DNA from: Candidatus Nitrosotalea sinensis
Lineage (GTDB): Archaea > Thermoproteota > Nitrososphaeria > Nitrososphaerales > Nitrosopumilaceae
Assembly: GCF_900143675.1 (NCBI RefSeq)
Contig: NZ_FRFC01000003.1
Location: 62,001-126,000, forward strand
DNA length: 64,000 nt
Reading direction: 5' to 3'
The notes beneath the pieces were generated by a model. The model had not been told where the DNA came from. It did not search any database and was given only the letters and a program-made list of their open reading frames with translations. Below are positions 52,663 to 60,268 of this stretch, piece after piece; the first letter of the stretch is position 1; each line of letters begins with the position of its first letter. The translations under genes were made by a program, and so were the position numbers.

Positions 52663-52797
52663 AACAATGACCTGTCAAATTCCCTTTTAGTAGTATGCAG
52701 AAAAAAAATCCAAATAAGTTGTGTAATCTTTTTGATCAGTTTTCTAAGCTACTTAGAGCCAACAAAATAAATCAAGACAATCAGATTGAAAGTTACA

Positions 52798-53271
52798 ATG
52801 GCTCGAATTAAGGTAAAATATGGTCAAAATGAAATAGAGATAGATTCAAAGGACTTCTATATTGATAATGAAAGTGTAGAACAAGTAATATGCAATCTTG
52901 CTTCATTTGTGAAGGATTCTACAAATAATAACGTTCAGTACGAATACTCCTGTGATCAAGTACCACAAACATCTGGAATACTCCATACGCTTGAGGATGT
53001 AGAAGTTCATGAACCAGAATTTGTAAAACCCACGTATATCGGAAAAGACCAAATCAAAAGCAAGCTTGAAGTGCTAATTCGAGATGCATTCTTCGACCAA
53101 CCAAGAACTGTATCTGAAGTTGTTGCACAACTACGAGAATATGGATGGTCTGCAGTACCACTAGATGTATCCAAAGTACTTACAAACATGGCATTTACAC
53201 ATGAGCTCCAAAAGGATTTGAAGGAAAAACGCAGCTACTATTCCGTAGTAAAACTACTTCAAGTCAACTAG
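52798..53271 (+). CDS. hairpin plus winged-helix protein (157 aa)
   Basis: Begins ARIKVKYGQNEIEID, then a helix (EQVICNLASFVKDS), a linker with acidic residues, and a C-terminal winged helix (VSEVVAQLREYGWSAVP, then LDVSKVLTNMAF and HELQKDLKEKRSYY). The layout repeats island proteins A-C and the origin-side protein at 19165, although sequence similarity is weak. ATG 52798 is chosen over TTG 52786, which would add four residues. Its stop overlaps the convergent zinc protein gene by 4 bases. Confidence 0.72.
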   Translation: MARIKVKYGQNEIEIDSKDFYIDNESVEQVICNLASFVKDSTNNNVQYEYSCDQVPQTSGILHTLEDVEVHEPEFVKPTYIGKDQIKSKLEVLIRDAFFDQPRTVSEVVAQLREYGWSAVPLDVSKVLTNMAFTHELQKDLKEKRSYYSVVKLLQVN

Positions 53272-53450
53272 ATATTAAATCCACATTTTTCACACGAATC
53301 AAATACATCGCCCTCTAGGTGGTCAAAATGTGCTTTGCACTTGAGACATGTATGATGCATGTCATAATATCCATCCTTTTCAATCTCTCCAACACGTTTG
53401 GATGAAAGTTCCATGCTCCCGCATTTTATACAATGACATCCACATTGCAT
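53268..53450 (-). CDS. small double zinc-ribbon protein
   Basis: A 60-residue protein with four Cys pairs or near-pairs: CGCHCIKCG at the start, HHTCLKCKAHFDH in the middle and DSCEKCGF at the end. Two structural zinc sites are likely. Small proteins of this kind often bind nucleic acid or assist a larger complex. It is convergent with the winged-helix gene. Confidence 0.66.
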   Translation of the reverse strand: MQCGCHCIKCGSMELSSKRVGEIEKDGYYDMHHTCLKCKAHFDHLEGDVFDSCEKCGFNI

Positions 53451-53492
53451 GTGATTGACTAATTTTTCACTATTAATATTCTAATTTAAAAA

Positions 53493-54491
53493 CTAGGTTC
53501 TAGGTTCTGACTTTCTTGCCTTTTTTCTTGTAATTACAAGCCATGCTATTCCAGCTGCAATAATTCCTCCAATTGCAAGGTAAACCATGGTGCTGTCGTA
53601 TGTGTTAGGCTGTGTAGGGCCTGATATTACAGCAGAACTGCCTGAATTGGATTCTGAGCTTTGTCCTGGTGCAGCACCTTTAATCTGAATGGTTCCACTC
53701 TTGCTAGGCTTGAATCCTATCCATGCATGTGTTGCATTGTTGTGGAACTCTTGGTGCAAAGTTGCGTTACCATTTATTGTAACAGTGTATGGACCAGATA
53801 ACAAGTCCAATGGCATTATTACGGTAACTGGCATATTTGCCTTGTCTACATCAAATGAATACGTATTCAAGGACTGATCAAATACATAATTTCCAAGTCC
53901 TGAAAGAGTTCTTACACCTACTGCATAGTCCTTTCCTGCAACTTGAACACTTTGAGTAGTTGTTGGTTCATTTATGACATATTCTAATGTAAATCCATTT
54001 CCATGTTGGCCAAGTCCACGTTCTCCTAGATATACTGGTCTATCATTTGCCCAAATTGTATCAACACCACTTGGGAAATAAAATGCAGTAAAATCGGTAT
54101 CCTGTGGCTCATAATAGTTCCATTTCCAAACACCATCAGTATTTGTAACTACATTGGCAAGATCATATTTTATCACGGTCATATTTCTCTGAGATGCATT
54201 CAAAATAATTGATAATGGTGATTTTTGGATTGAAGCATATTCCACAGATTTGCCGCTGCCATCTGTGACAGTAAGATTTGCCATATTGCCATCTACTAGA
54301 TCAACCTGAACTGGTGTAAAACCGGTCACAGTGTTATTTACTATGTGTGTGACATGCGCACTACCGTTTTCATCAATGTTTACTTTAATCATTTCATGTG
54401 GTGCTGTGCCCATTGACACTTGACCAAATGCTTGCGATCCTGAGAGAACTAATAATATCGGTATGACAAGAAGGCTAAGTAAAATCTTCAA
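53493..54491 (-). CDS. exported protein with C-terminal membrane anchor
   Basis: A 332-residue protein. The signal peptide (1-23, LLSLLVIPILLVLSGSQAFG) is followed by an extracellular beta-rich domain (~25-275). A Ser/Gly-rich linker and a C-terminal membrane helix (~305-325, LAIGGIIAAGIAWLVI) with a basic stop-transfer end (RKKARKSE) complete it. No enzymatic motif is seen. It lies 8 bases after the cyclophilin gene on the same strand and may share its transcript. Confidence 0.77.
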   Translation of the reverse strand: MKILLSLLVIPILLVLSGSQAFGQVSMGTAPHEMIKVNIDENGSAHVTHIVNNTVTGFTPVQVDLVDGNMANLTVTDGSGKSVEYASIQKSPLSIILNASQRNMTVIKYDLANVVTNTDGVWKWNYYEPQDTDFTAFYFPSGVDTIWANDRPVYLGERGLGQHGNGFTLEYVINEPTTTQSVQVAGKDYAVGVRTLSGLGNYVFDQSLNTYSFDVDKANMPVTVIMPLDLLSGPYTVTINGNATLHQEFHNNATHAWIGFKPSKSGTIQIKGAAPGQSSESNSGSSAVISGPTQPNTYDSTMVYLAIGGIIAAGIAWLVITRKKARKSEPRT

Positions 54492-54499
54492 TTCTTTTC

Positions 54500-54979
54500 C
54501 TACTCTGATACACTTATGCGAATAATCTTTGCTTCCTGATGTGGACAGTCATTTTTGTCCCTTGGGAGATTGACAATCTTATCTGCCACATCCATTCCTT
54601 GTAGGACTTGGCCAAAAACTGTGTATTGTTTGTCTAGGAAGGTGCTATCTGTTGTTACTATGAAAAACTGTGAACCTGCACTATTTGGGTCCATTGCTCT
54701 TGCCATGGACACTATACCTCTTAAATGAGAACGAGAATTAAATTCCGCCTTTATGGTATATCCTGGTCCACCCATGCCCCAATTACTCTTGTCTGATTTC
54801 TTTGTATTTGGGTCCCCTCCTTGAATCATAAAACCAGGAATTACACGATGAAACAATGTTCCATCATAAAAGTTACTTTTTGCTAATTTTGAGAAATTTC
54901 TCACAGTTTCTGGGGCAATATTTGGAAATAATTCTAAGACCATATTACCAAAATTTGTCTCTATAGTTGCCTTTGGCAC
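54500..54979 (-). CDS. cyclophilin-type peptidyl-prolyl isomerase
   Basis: A 159-residue cyclophilin. YDGTLFHRVIPGFMIQGGD near 38-56 has the catalytic Arg-Phe segment. GIVSMARAMDPNSAGSQFFI near 88-107 has the Gln-Phe pair. VFGQVLQGMDVADKI near 122 ends the barrel. It has no signal peptide, so it acts in the cytosol. It is the second prolyl isomerase in the window, with the parvulin at 35731. Confidence 0.96.
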   Translation of the reverse strand: MPKATIETNFGNMVLELFPNIAPETVRNFSKLAKSNFYDGTLFHRVIPGFMIQGGDPNTKKSDKSNWGMGGPGYTIKAEFNSRSHLRGIVSMARAMDPNSAGSQFFIVTTDSTFLDKQYTVFGQVLQGMDVADKIVNLPRDKNDCPHQEAKIIRISVSE

Positions 54980-55242
54980 CTTTTGACAACTGATTTTTAA
55001 TCATAAGAACTTTTCTCCACTATACTCCATGCATAATGAATTACAATTCTGCAATATTTGATAGTCAGTAAAATAAAAACATTAAACAATAATTTTTCAT
55101 TTGTAAATTTTTGTTAAATCAATAATCTTGTGATACAAACATGTAATCTTGTTTTTGTGTTACAAGTTATTTTTCAAATATCAAAAATTATTACCAAAAA
55201 CATAGTAACAGTCTTATATAGAACATCTGGAGATTAAAATTC
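54980..55242. other. 263-base intergenic spacer
   Basis: AT-rich and without a supported ORF. It contains two imperfect copies of AATCTTGT and a pair of near-inverted CTTGT blocks (55128-55172), and at its end the TATA box of the following gene. Confidence 0.4.
55213..55220 (+). promoter_or_regulatory. TATA box of small helix-turn-helix gene
   Basis: CTTATATA is centred ~26 bases before the GTG at 55243, so the mRNA should start at the initiation codon. Confidence 0.5.
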
Positions 55243-55485
55243 GTGAATCGTACTACTCAAAGCACAAGCATTAAACAAGCAATCAATGAATTGCTTGACA
55301 AAGGCTTTACAGATAAACAAGATATCTACTCTAAAGTAGTAGAAGAACTTGGGGTTCCAAGACCGACAGTAAGACGAGTAGCTAGAGACCTTCGCAACGA
55401 ACTTCTGCAAAAAATAAAGATCCTACAATCTGAAGTTCCAGAAATGGAGATTGCTCAAGGTAAGACTACTCAAAGCGCAGAATAG
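55243..55485 (+). CDS. small helix-turn-helix protein (80 aa)
   Basis: An 80-residue protein. SIKQAINELLDKGFTD is helix 1. DIYSKVVEELGVPRPTVRRV near 25-45 is a clear helix-turn-helix with Pro-Thr-Val-Arg-Arg in the recognition helix. RDLRNELLQKIKILQSE is a dimerization helix. It is probably a DNA-binding regulator; targets are unknown. The GTG start is supported by the TATA box 26 bases upstream. Confidence 0.77.
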   Translation: MNRTTQSTSIKQAINELLDKGFTDKQDIYSKVVEELGVPRPTVRRVARDLRNELLQKIKILQSEVPEMEIAQGKTTQSAE

Positions 55486-55572
55486 CTTTTCCCCTTTTCA
55501 TTTTTACAAAGTCCTTTTTTATCCTGACAATCTGCATTACTATTTATATTCAACTACCAGTGAGGTAAATTC

Positions 55573-56031
55573 ATGGAACGTCAATATGACATACCAACAA
55601 TCATGACAACCTGCCTTGCAGTTGCGATGTCTATCATGTATTTCATAATGCCAGCGGCTACACAGCAGATATTCATAGTATTTGCGGCTATCTCATGGTT
55701 CCTAGTAGCAATATGCTGGTTGGCCCTTAAGAGTACTCAGTATATGCACAGACTCGAAGGCCACGGCCACGAAGAAAAAAAAAAGCTAACTAGCCATAGT
55801 GGCAGTCAGACATTACAAATGACATCAAACCAAATTAGTCAGGCCAAGTCTGAGCTAAATGCAGAACTAGATTCACTGAAAAGCTCCCTTAAGAATAAGG
55901 ACGAAGAGATTGAAAACCTCAAGTCTGAGATATCTAATCTACATACACTTGTAGAGATTGAAAAATTAAAGGTAGACCTTGCTAACCTGAAGACTTTGGC
56001 AGCAAAAGAAAGTGCTAAAAAGAAAAAGTAA
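55573..56031 (+). CDS. membrane protein with C-terminal coiled coil
   Basis: A 152-residue protein with two N-terminal membrane helices (~10-27 and 31-52) followed by ~90 residues of coiled coil (SELNAELDSLKSSLKNKDEE, LKSEISNLHTLVEIEKLKVD) and a Lys-rich end. It looks like a membrane-tethered rod that could scaffold proteins at the inner face. No family is recognised. Confidence 0.76.
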   Translation: MERQYDIPTIMTTCLAVAMSIMYFIMPAATQQIFIVFAAISWFLVAICWLALKSTQYMHRLEGHGHEEKKKLTSHSGSQTLQMTSNQISQAKSELNAELDSLKSSLKNKDEEIENLKSEISNLHTLVEIEKLKVDLANLKTLAAKESAKKKK

Positions 56032-56151
56032 CTACTTGCAGTGTGGGCAAGAATGTTTACCATGATTTTCTTTACATGATGGACAGCTTATTGCTCCACC
56101 ATAATGGCAATTACATCTGCATCCATCATTTAGTTTTTCTTCCGATATCAA
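56032..56151 (-). CDS. tiny Cys/His-rich zinc-binding protein (39 aa)
   Basis: Starts TTG 56151 and reads MISEEKLNDGCRCNCHYGG then AISCPSCKENHGKHSCPHCK. Seven Cys and four His in 39 residues, as CxCxCH, CPSC and CPHC, fit one or two zinc sites. A TAAATATTA box lies ~33 bases upstream. It is convergent with the coiled-coil gene with no gap. The non-random Cys pattern is the evidence for a gene. Confidence 0.48.
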   Translation of the reverse strand: MISEEKLNDGCRCNCHYGGAISCPSCKENHGKHSCPHCK

Positions 56152-56206
56152 TTGATGTGAATAGATGATGCGTCAACTTAATATTTAACAATACGCAATT
56201 TTTGAC

Positions 56207-56623
56207 ATGAAGCTGCTAGTTGGTGCAATATTTGGATTCTTCTTACTTTTGCTTCCAAGCGTTACAATTCCTGCATCACAGGGTGCCGAATGGGACCAAA
56301 AGCTAGTACCTGAAGATAATGTTGTACTACAAAAGAATGTGATCTCAATGCATATTCCAAATGATAGCAAGTTACCATTTGCTGCAGTATGGGGAACAGT
56401 ACAAAATCCTGCACCAGGATATCCTGTTGTAATTCAGATATACAAAGATGGAAAACCAGTTTACTTTGCACAAACTGATGTAAAAAGTGATGGTTCTTAT
56501 GAAAAATATTTCAGAGTGCTATCTATTGACAATGGCAAAGCCATCCACATCTTCCAAGGCGATTATACCGTAGACATCTACAAAGCTGTGTTAAAGTCTA
56601 CTACTGGATCAACATCAACGTAA
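56207..56623 (+). CDS. small exported beta protein
   Basis: A 138-residue protein with a signal peptide (1-26, LLVGAIFGFFLLLLPSVTI then ASQGA). It continues as a single beta sandwich (AVWGTVQNPAPGYPVVIQIY, KPVYFAQTDVKSDGSYEKY, GDYTVDIY). The layout resembles domains found repeatedly in thaumarchaeal secreted proteins, with N-A-P-G near the middle. Function unknown. Confidence 0.77.
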   Translation: MKLLVGAIFGFFLLLLPSVTIPASQGAEWDQKLVPEDNVVLQKNVISMHIPNDSKLPFAAVWGTVQNPAPGYPVVIQIYKDGKPVYFAQTDVKSDGSYEKYFRVLSIDNGKAIHIFQGDYTVDIYKAVLKSTTGSTST

Positions 56624-56643
56624 TTCTCGTTTTCAAATAGAAC

Positions 56644-56736
56644 CGGGCTCGGAGGGCTTCGATCCCTCGACCTGTAACTTAGGAGGCTACCGCGCTATCC
56701 ATGTTTCGCGTCTATAAGACTCTGCGCCACGAGCCC
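56644..56736 (-). tRNA. tRNA-Arg(CCT) with a 28-base D-loop (probable intron)
   Basis: On the minus strand the acceptor GGGCTCG pairs with CGAGCCC. The D stem is GCGC/GCGC, the anticodon stem GTAGC/GTTAC around loop CTCCTAA gives anticodon CCT, and the T arm is GAGGG-ATCGAAG-CCCTC. The D-loop (56696-56723) is 28 bases instead of ~8-11. Its 3' end TGGATA looks normal, so ~18-19 extra bases lie after the first AG. They contain a small stem GTCT-TAT-AGAC. A noncanonical D-loop intron is the best reading. Confidence 0.87.
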
Positions 56737-56760
56737 AAAAAATCCACACCTGGTATGCAT

Positions 56761-57471
56761 TTAAGCGTAATCTAGATTTGAGATGATCATTTGCCGAATC
56801 TGTTGCCAGTTAGGATCATTAGAATTATTCCACTTTTCATAAAACACAACATCTTTCAAACCAAGCCTAGGCAACCAACCAGCACTTTCCAAATCTGGCT
56901 TGTCTGCAAAATTCGAAACATGTCCAAGACAAAGGTATGCTACAGGAACTACATGTTCAGGAATCTCAAGAATTTTCTTGAGATCATCATTTGAAAGTAT
57001 GCTAACCCAACCAACTCCTATTCCTTCTGTTCTTGCTGCAAGCCAAAGATTTTGTATTGCACAACAAACGCTATAGATCCCAGTCTCTGGAATACTAGAT
57101 CGTCCTATTACAAATGGACCAAATTTTGTAGGATCATATGTAACGCATATGTTTACATCGCAATCCAAAATTCCTTGAAGCCTAAGTGACAAATATTTTG
57201 ATCTCTTTGGATCTTCAACAAGAGTTGAGGAGCGAGTTCGCTCCCTATCAAATGAATCTTTAACTTGTTTTCGTGTCTCATTGTTTCTTACTAGGATGAA
57301 ATTCCATGGTTGCGAAAACCCGACAGATGGTGCATGATGAGCAGCATTGAGTATCTTTGTAAGTATTTTCTCATCAATAGGATCTGAAGTAAAATGAGAT
57401 CTAACATCTCTTCTTGAAAATACTGCCTTGTAAAAGCCATCCTTCTCCTCTGGTGAAAAATCACCAATCAT
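56761..57471 (-). CDS. bluB: 5,6-dimethylbenzimidazole synthase BluB
   Basis: A 236-residue nitroreductase-fold flavoprotein that breaks down FMN to the lower ligand base of cobalamin. FYKAVFSRRDVRSHFT near 13-28 is the BluB N-terminal signature, NAAHHAPSVGFSQPWNFILVR near 42 binds FMN, and GIGVGWVSIL near 153 and LCLGHVSNF near 180 are family blocks. It supports synthesis of true B12 rather than pseudo-B12. A general nitroreductase is the alternative. It ends close to tRNA-Arg. Confidence 0.88.
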   Translation of the reverse strand: MIGDFSPEEKDGFYKAVFSRRDVRSHFTSDPIDEKILTKILNAAHHAPSVGFSQPWNFILVRNNETRKQVKDSFDRERTRSSTLVEDPKRSKYLSLRLQGILDCDVNICVTYDPTKFGPFVIGRSSIPETGIYSVCCAIQNLWLAARTEGIGVGWVSILSNDDLKKILEIPEHVVPVAYLCLGHVSNFADKPDLESAGWLPRLGLKDVVFYEKWNNSNDPNWQQIRQMIISNLDYA

Positions 57472-57599
57472 ATGATAATCCTCTGTTGCATTGCATATTA
57501 TTCTTGTTTTCCACTATTACTGTTATGGTTATTGCCATAAAATGCAAGCATCTATTTTCTTAAACGTTAATAACGTCTAAAGTAAGCCCGAATCCTATC

Positions 57600-57674
57600 G
57601 GGCCGGTAGTCTAGTCTGGTTAGGATACCTCCCTGACACGGAGGTGGTCGAGAGTTCAAATCTCTCCCGGCCCA
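57600..57674 (+). tRNA. tRNA-Val(GAC)
   Basis: Acceptor GGGCCGG/CCGGCCC with discriminator A. The anticodon stem CCTCC/GGAGG around CTGACAC gives GAC. The T arm is GAGAG-TTCAAAT-CTCTC. No intron is present and CCA is not encoded. A T-run follows at 57676-57684. Confidence 0.96.
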
Positions 57675-57706
57675 TTCTTTTTATTTAATGCCGTTGAGTG
57701 GAATCT

Positions 57707-58105
57707 ATGATAAAATTTACCATAAAAGAATCAGAATTTCTAAAAGAAAATGAAGGATGCAGAATAGCTACATGTGCAAATGATGTACCACACATAGCTC
57801 CAGTCTCATATTATTTTGAAGATGGATTTTTCTATTTTGCAACTGATTATGACACAAAAAAATATGCAAATCTAAAAAAGAATAACAAAATTGCGATCAC
57901 TGTAGATCACTACTTGCCGGGAAAACACAAGGCCGTAGTTGTGCAAGGAACAGCCACACTAATTGATAATGGACCGCAATTCAAACGTCTGTATGAAATA
58001 TTTTTCAAAAAATTTGCCTGGGTCAGAGAAAATCCATGGAAAGAAGATGAAGCACCATTTGTAAAGATTAGTCCTAAAACCAAAACAAGTTGGGGACTAG
58101 GCTAG
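57707..58105 (+). CDS. pyridoxamine-phosphate-oxidase-fold flavin/F420-binding protein
   Basis: A 132-residue split-barrel protein. CRIATCANDVPHIAPVSYYF near 18 and FYFATDYDTKKYANLKKNN near 41 are typical, followed by KIAITVDHY and VVVQGTATLID. The family binds FMN or F420 and includes oxidases and uncharacterized reductases. ATG 57707 is preferred to the GTG 57698, which adds three residues. Its stop overlaps the convergent LEA14-like gene by 4 bases. Confidence 0.82.
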   Translation: MIKFTIKESEFLKENEGCRIATCANDVPHIAPVSYYFEDGFFYFATDYDTKKYANLKKNNKIAITVDHYLPGKHKAVVVQGTATLIDNGPQFKRLYEIFFKKFAWVRENPWKEDEAPFVKISPKTKTSWGLG

Positions 58106-58599
58106 CCGAAATTCAAATCAAAGTCTTTGATGACTGCTGTCAAGAATGATTCAATAGTTATCTGTCCTTTGACTTCATATTTTACAGGTTGATTGGTTGT
58201 AATATCTGAATATTGTTTAGCAATCTGTCCACTATTTACAAGATCAAATGTTGTGGGCAATGTCAAGGTACTATTTGCAAAAAGTGCAGGTCTTCCAGCC
58301 TCTGGTATGTCTTCTGTAGTAAAGTGACCTTCTCCTATGTTAACACCATTTGCGTATAGCTGATAATTGATCGTTGATACAGTTAATACAATTGTTGTGG
58401 GATTTTGTAGATTGAATCTAACATCAAGATGTGCACGTTTGTCCAGCTTGTTTTCATCAAGTACTGTGATACTATCAATGCTTACTATTACTTTGTTAAG
58501 GTCACCCTGGAAAGAATTTGCATAAACATAGAAAAATAACATCATTGCTCCAAGGCCTGCAAAGCATGCTATTATGACTAGTCTTCCCTTGCTTATCAA
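58102..58599 (-). CDS. membrane-anchored LEA14-like protein
   Basis: A 165-residue protein with one N-terminal membrane helix (~7-27) and an outside beta sandwich: DVRFNLQNPTTIVLTVST near 60-78 holds the Asn-Pro of LEA14/WHy-type domains. It resembles the 157-residue protein at 52189 in length and layout. TTG start. It is divergent from the CopD-like gene. Confidence 0.72.
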   Translation of the reverse strand: MISKGRLVIIACFAGLGAMMLFFYVYANSFQGDLNKVIVSIDSITVLDENKLDKRAHLDVRFNLQNPTTIVLTVSTINYQLYANGVNIGEGHFTTEDIPEAGRPALFANSTLTLPTTFDLVNSGQIAKQYSDITTNQPVKYEVKGQITIESFLTAVIKDFDLNFG

Positions 58600-58643
58600 A
58601 TCTAAAAGCTACCTGGCCTTTTGAATTAAAAAACCTTCGTCAT

Positions 58644-59177
58644 ATGAAAATAGTATTATTTGTTGATATTCCAACCAGTGTAATGCTAATTGCTGACGCA
58701 CTCATAATGTGGGCTCATCTTCTAGCTGCATCAATTTGGGTTGGTGGTTCAATATTCATTGGCATAGTTCTTGCACCTCTTCTAAAGACAATTTCCGATT
58801 CTGTGGAGGGAAGACTGTCTATAATGATCCGGGTTGGGCGCAAATTTAACAAAATCGGTGTCCCGTCCCTTATAGTACTGATAGTGACTGGAATTTACAA
58901 TTCTGCTGGAGTAATTACCAAGCCATCCATGATACTTGATACTAACTACGGGATAGTCCTTCTCATCAAGGTACTACTTGTAATTGCATTGATAATCATA
59001 TTTGCAATACATGTACGACTTATTCGAGGTGAGGTAGAACGAAAAATAGAATCAAAAGAACTTTCAGGCGATGCCCTTCAAAAATTACGCTCAAAAATTA
59101 TAACACTAGGAAGACTTACAGTAATAATTTCAATTCTGATATTATTGATGGCTGCACTTTTACATGCAGGTGTCTGA
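58644..59177 (+). CDS. CopD-like integral membrane protein
   Basis: A 177-residue protein with four predicted helices. ALIMWAHLLAASIWVGGSIF near 18-37 carries the His-Leu...Trp-Val-Gly-Gly motif of the CopD/YcnJ membrane family involved in copper handling. VTGIYNSAGV and ALIIIFAIHVRLIRG add another His. Copper metabolism is central to ammonia-oxidizing archaea, so copper import or storage is plausible but unproven. It overlaps RtcA 3' end by 18 bases. Confidence 0.72.
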   Translation: MKIVLFVDIPTSVMLIADALIMWAHLLAASIWVGGSIFIGIVLAPLLKTISDSVEGRLSIMIRVGRKFNKIGVPSLIVLIVTGIYNSAGVITKPSMILDTNYGIVLLIKVLLVIALIIIFAIHVRLIRGEVERKIESKELSGDALQKLRSKIITLGRLTVIISILILLMAALLHAGV

Positions 59178-60188
59178 GATCCCTGCAATTCTAACTTCAA
59201 AGCCATTATCAAGTTTCCCTATTCCATATTTGCAACCAGTCATTTTTGACGCAACAAACAGATTTGTTTCCAAATGTTTTGTAATGCTTCTAACTCTGTA
59301 CACTGAAGTATCTTTTACAAGTGAAAGTGGAACAACTAGCATGTCTGAAAGAAATCTGTCAACCCCTAAATTTTCTTCCACAAATTTTTCCGCAACAAAT
59401 TTACCAAGACCATTCAAACTCTTTTGATATATTCCATCATAACCCGTAACAGAATCTGCATCATGGGAAAATATCAAAATTGAACATCCTTTGTCTTGAG
59501 CATTTTCTTCTCTTATTGTAAATTCACAATCAAATCCATTTGCAACAAGAACATCTTTTGCATCCTGTACTTGGTTTTCTATTTCTTGCCTTGGTATATG
59601 TGAGTAAGTGCACAAAAGACTAGCATTTCTGGTCTTCCTGTGAAGAAGTGATGTAGAATGTAAAGCAGTGCATGGATGTATCTGCACTTTAACCAGCCCG
59701 CCTCCTTTTGGATAATACCCTCTTCTTTTTACCTCAAGATCAAAATTAATCCCAACTCTTGACATGGCATTACCAAAAACATGTTTTGTGTAATCCATGG
59801 TAGGACTAAAGGGAACATCGGTGCCTCCAATAATTGATAATTTCAGACTTTTTCTCATAAGAGAAACTGCAGGAATCAAAACTTGCAAGATAAGCGAGAT
59901 GCTTCCAGCAGTACCAACATCTTCCTGCAGATCCAGATCTAATCCATGTGAAGGAGAAAATTTCAATGAAGTTGAATTTACCTGAAGGCCTTCCACCTTG
60001 GCTTGACAAATCTTTGACAAAATTTTCACACCAAGAAGATGTTGTGGTCTTAGACCTGGAACTTTTCTGTTTTTTCTAATATTTTCTATCTCAACTGGTT
60101 TTCCTGTGACTGCGGACAAGGTAACTGCACTTCGGATTATCTGTCCGCCTCCTTCGCCAAATCCTCCGTCTATTCTTATTGGTTCCAT
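59160..60188 (-). CDS. rtcA: RNA 3'-terminal phosphate cyclase
   Basis: A 342-residue enzyme that converts RNA 3'-phosphate ends to 2',3'-cyclic phosphates through an AMP-enzyme intermediate. GGFGEGGGQIIRSAVTLS near 8-25 and RKNRKVPGLRPQHLLGVK near 38 are family blocks, GTAGSISLILQ near 92 follows, and the catalytic-His region is near 300 (the C-terminal VRSITKHLETN). No RtcB or RtcR gene is close by. The length is standard. Confidence 0.94.
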   Translation of the reverse strand: MEPIRIDGGFGEGGGQIIRSAVTLSAVTGKPVEIENIRKNRKVPGLRPQHLLGVKILSKICQAKVEGLQVNSTSLKFSPSHGLDLDLQEDVGTAGSISLILQVLIPAVSLMRKSLKLSIIGGTDVPFSPTMDYTKHVFGNAMSRVGINFDLEVKRRGYYPKGGGLVKVQIHPCTALHSTSLLHRKTRNASLLCTYSHIPRQEIENQVQDAKDVLVANGFDCEFTIREENAQDKGCSILIFSHDADSVTGYDGIYQKSLNGLGKFVAEKFVEENLGVDRFLSDMLVVPLSLVKDTSVYRVRSITKHLETNLFVASKMTGCKYGIGKLDNGFEVRIAGISDTCM

Positions 60189-60268
60189 GACTAGTTGCTT
60201 TATTGTAGAATCTAATTAACTATGGTTATGTAATTCATAAATATTCAAGATGTGTTAAAAGACAAATC

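Noticed and set aside
55128-55172. Inverted CTTGT blocks as an operator for the small HTH gene
   Set aside because: The arms match only partly and lie ~40 or more bases upstream of the TATA box, so support is too weak to list as a site.
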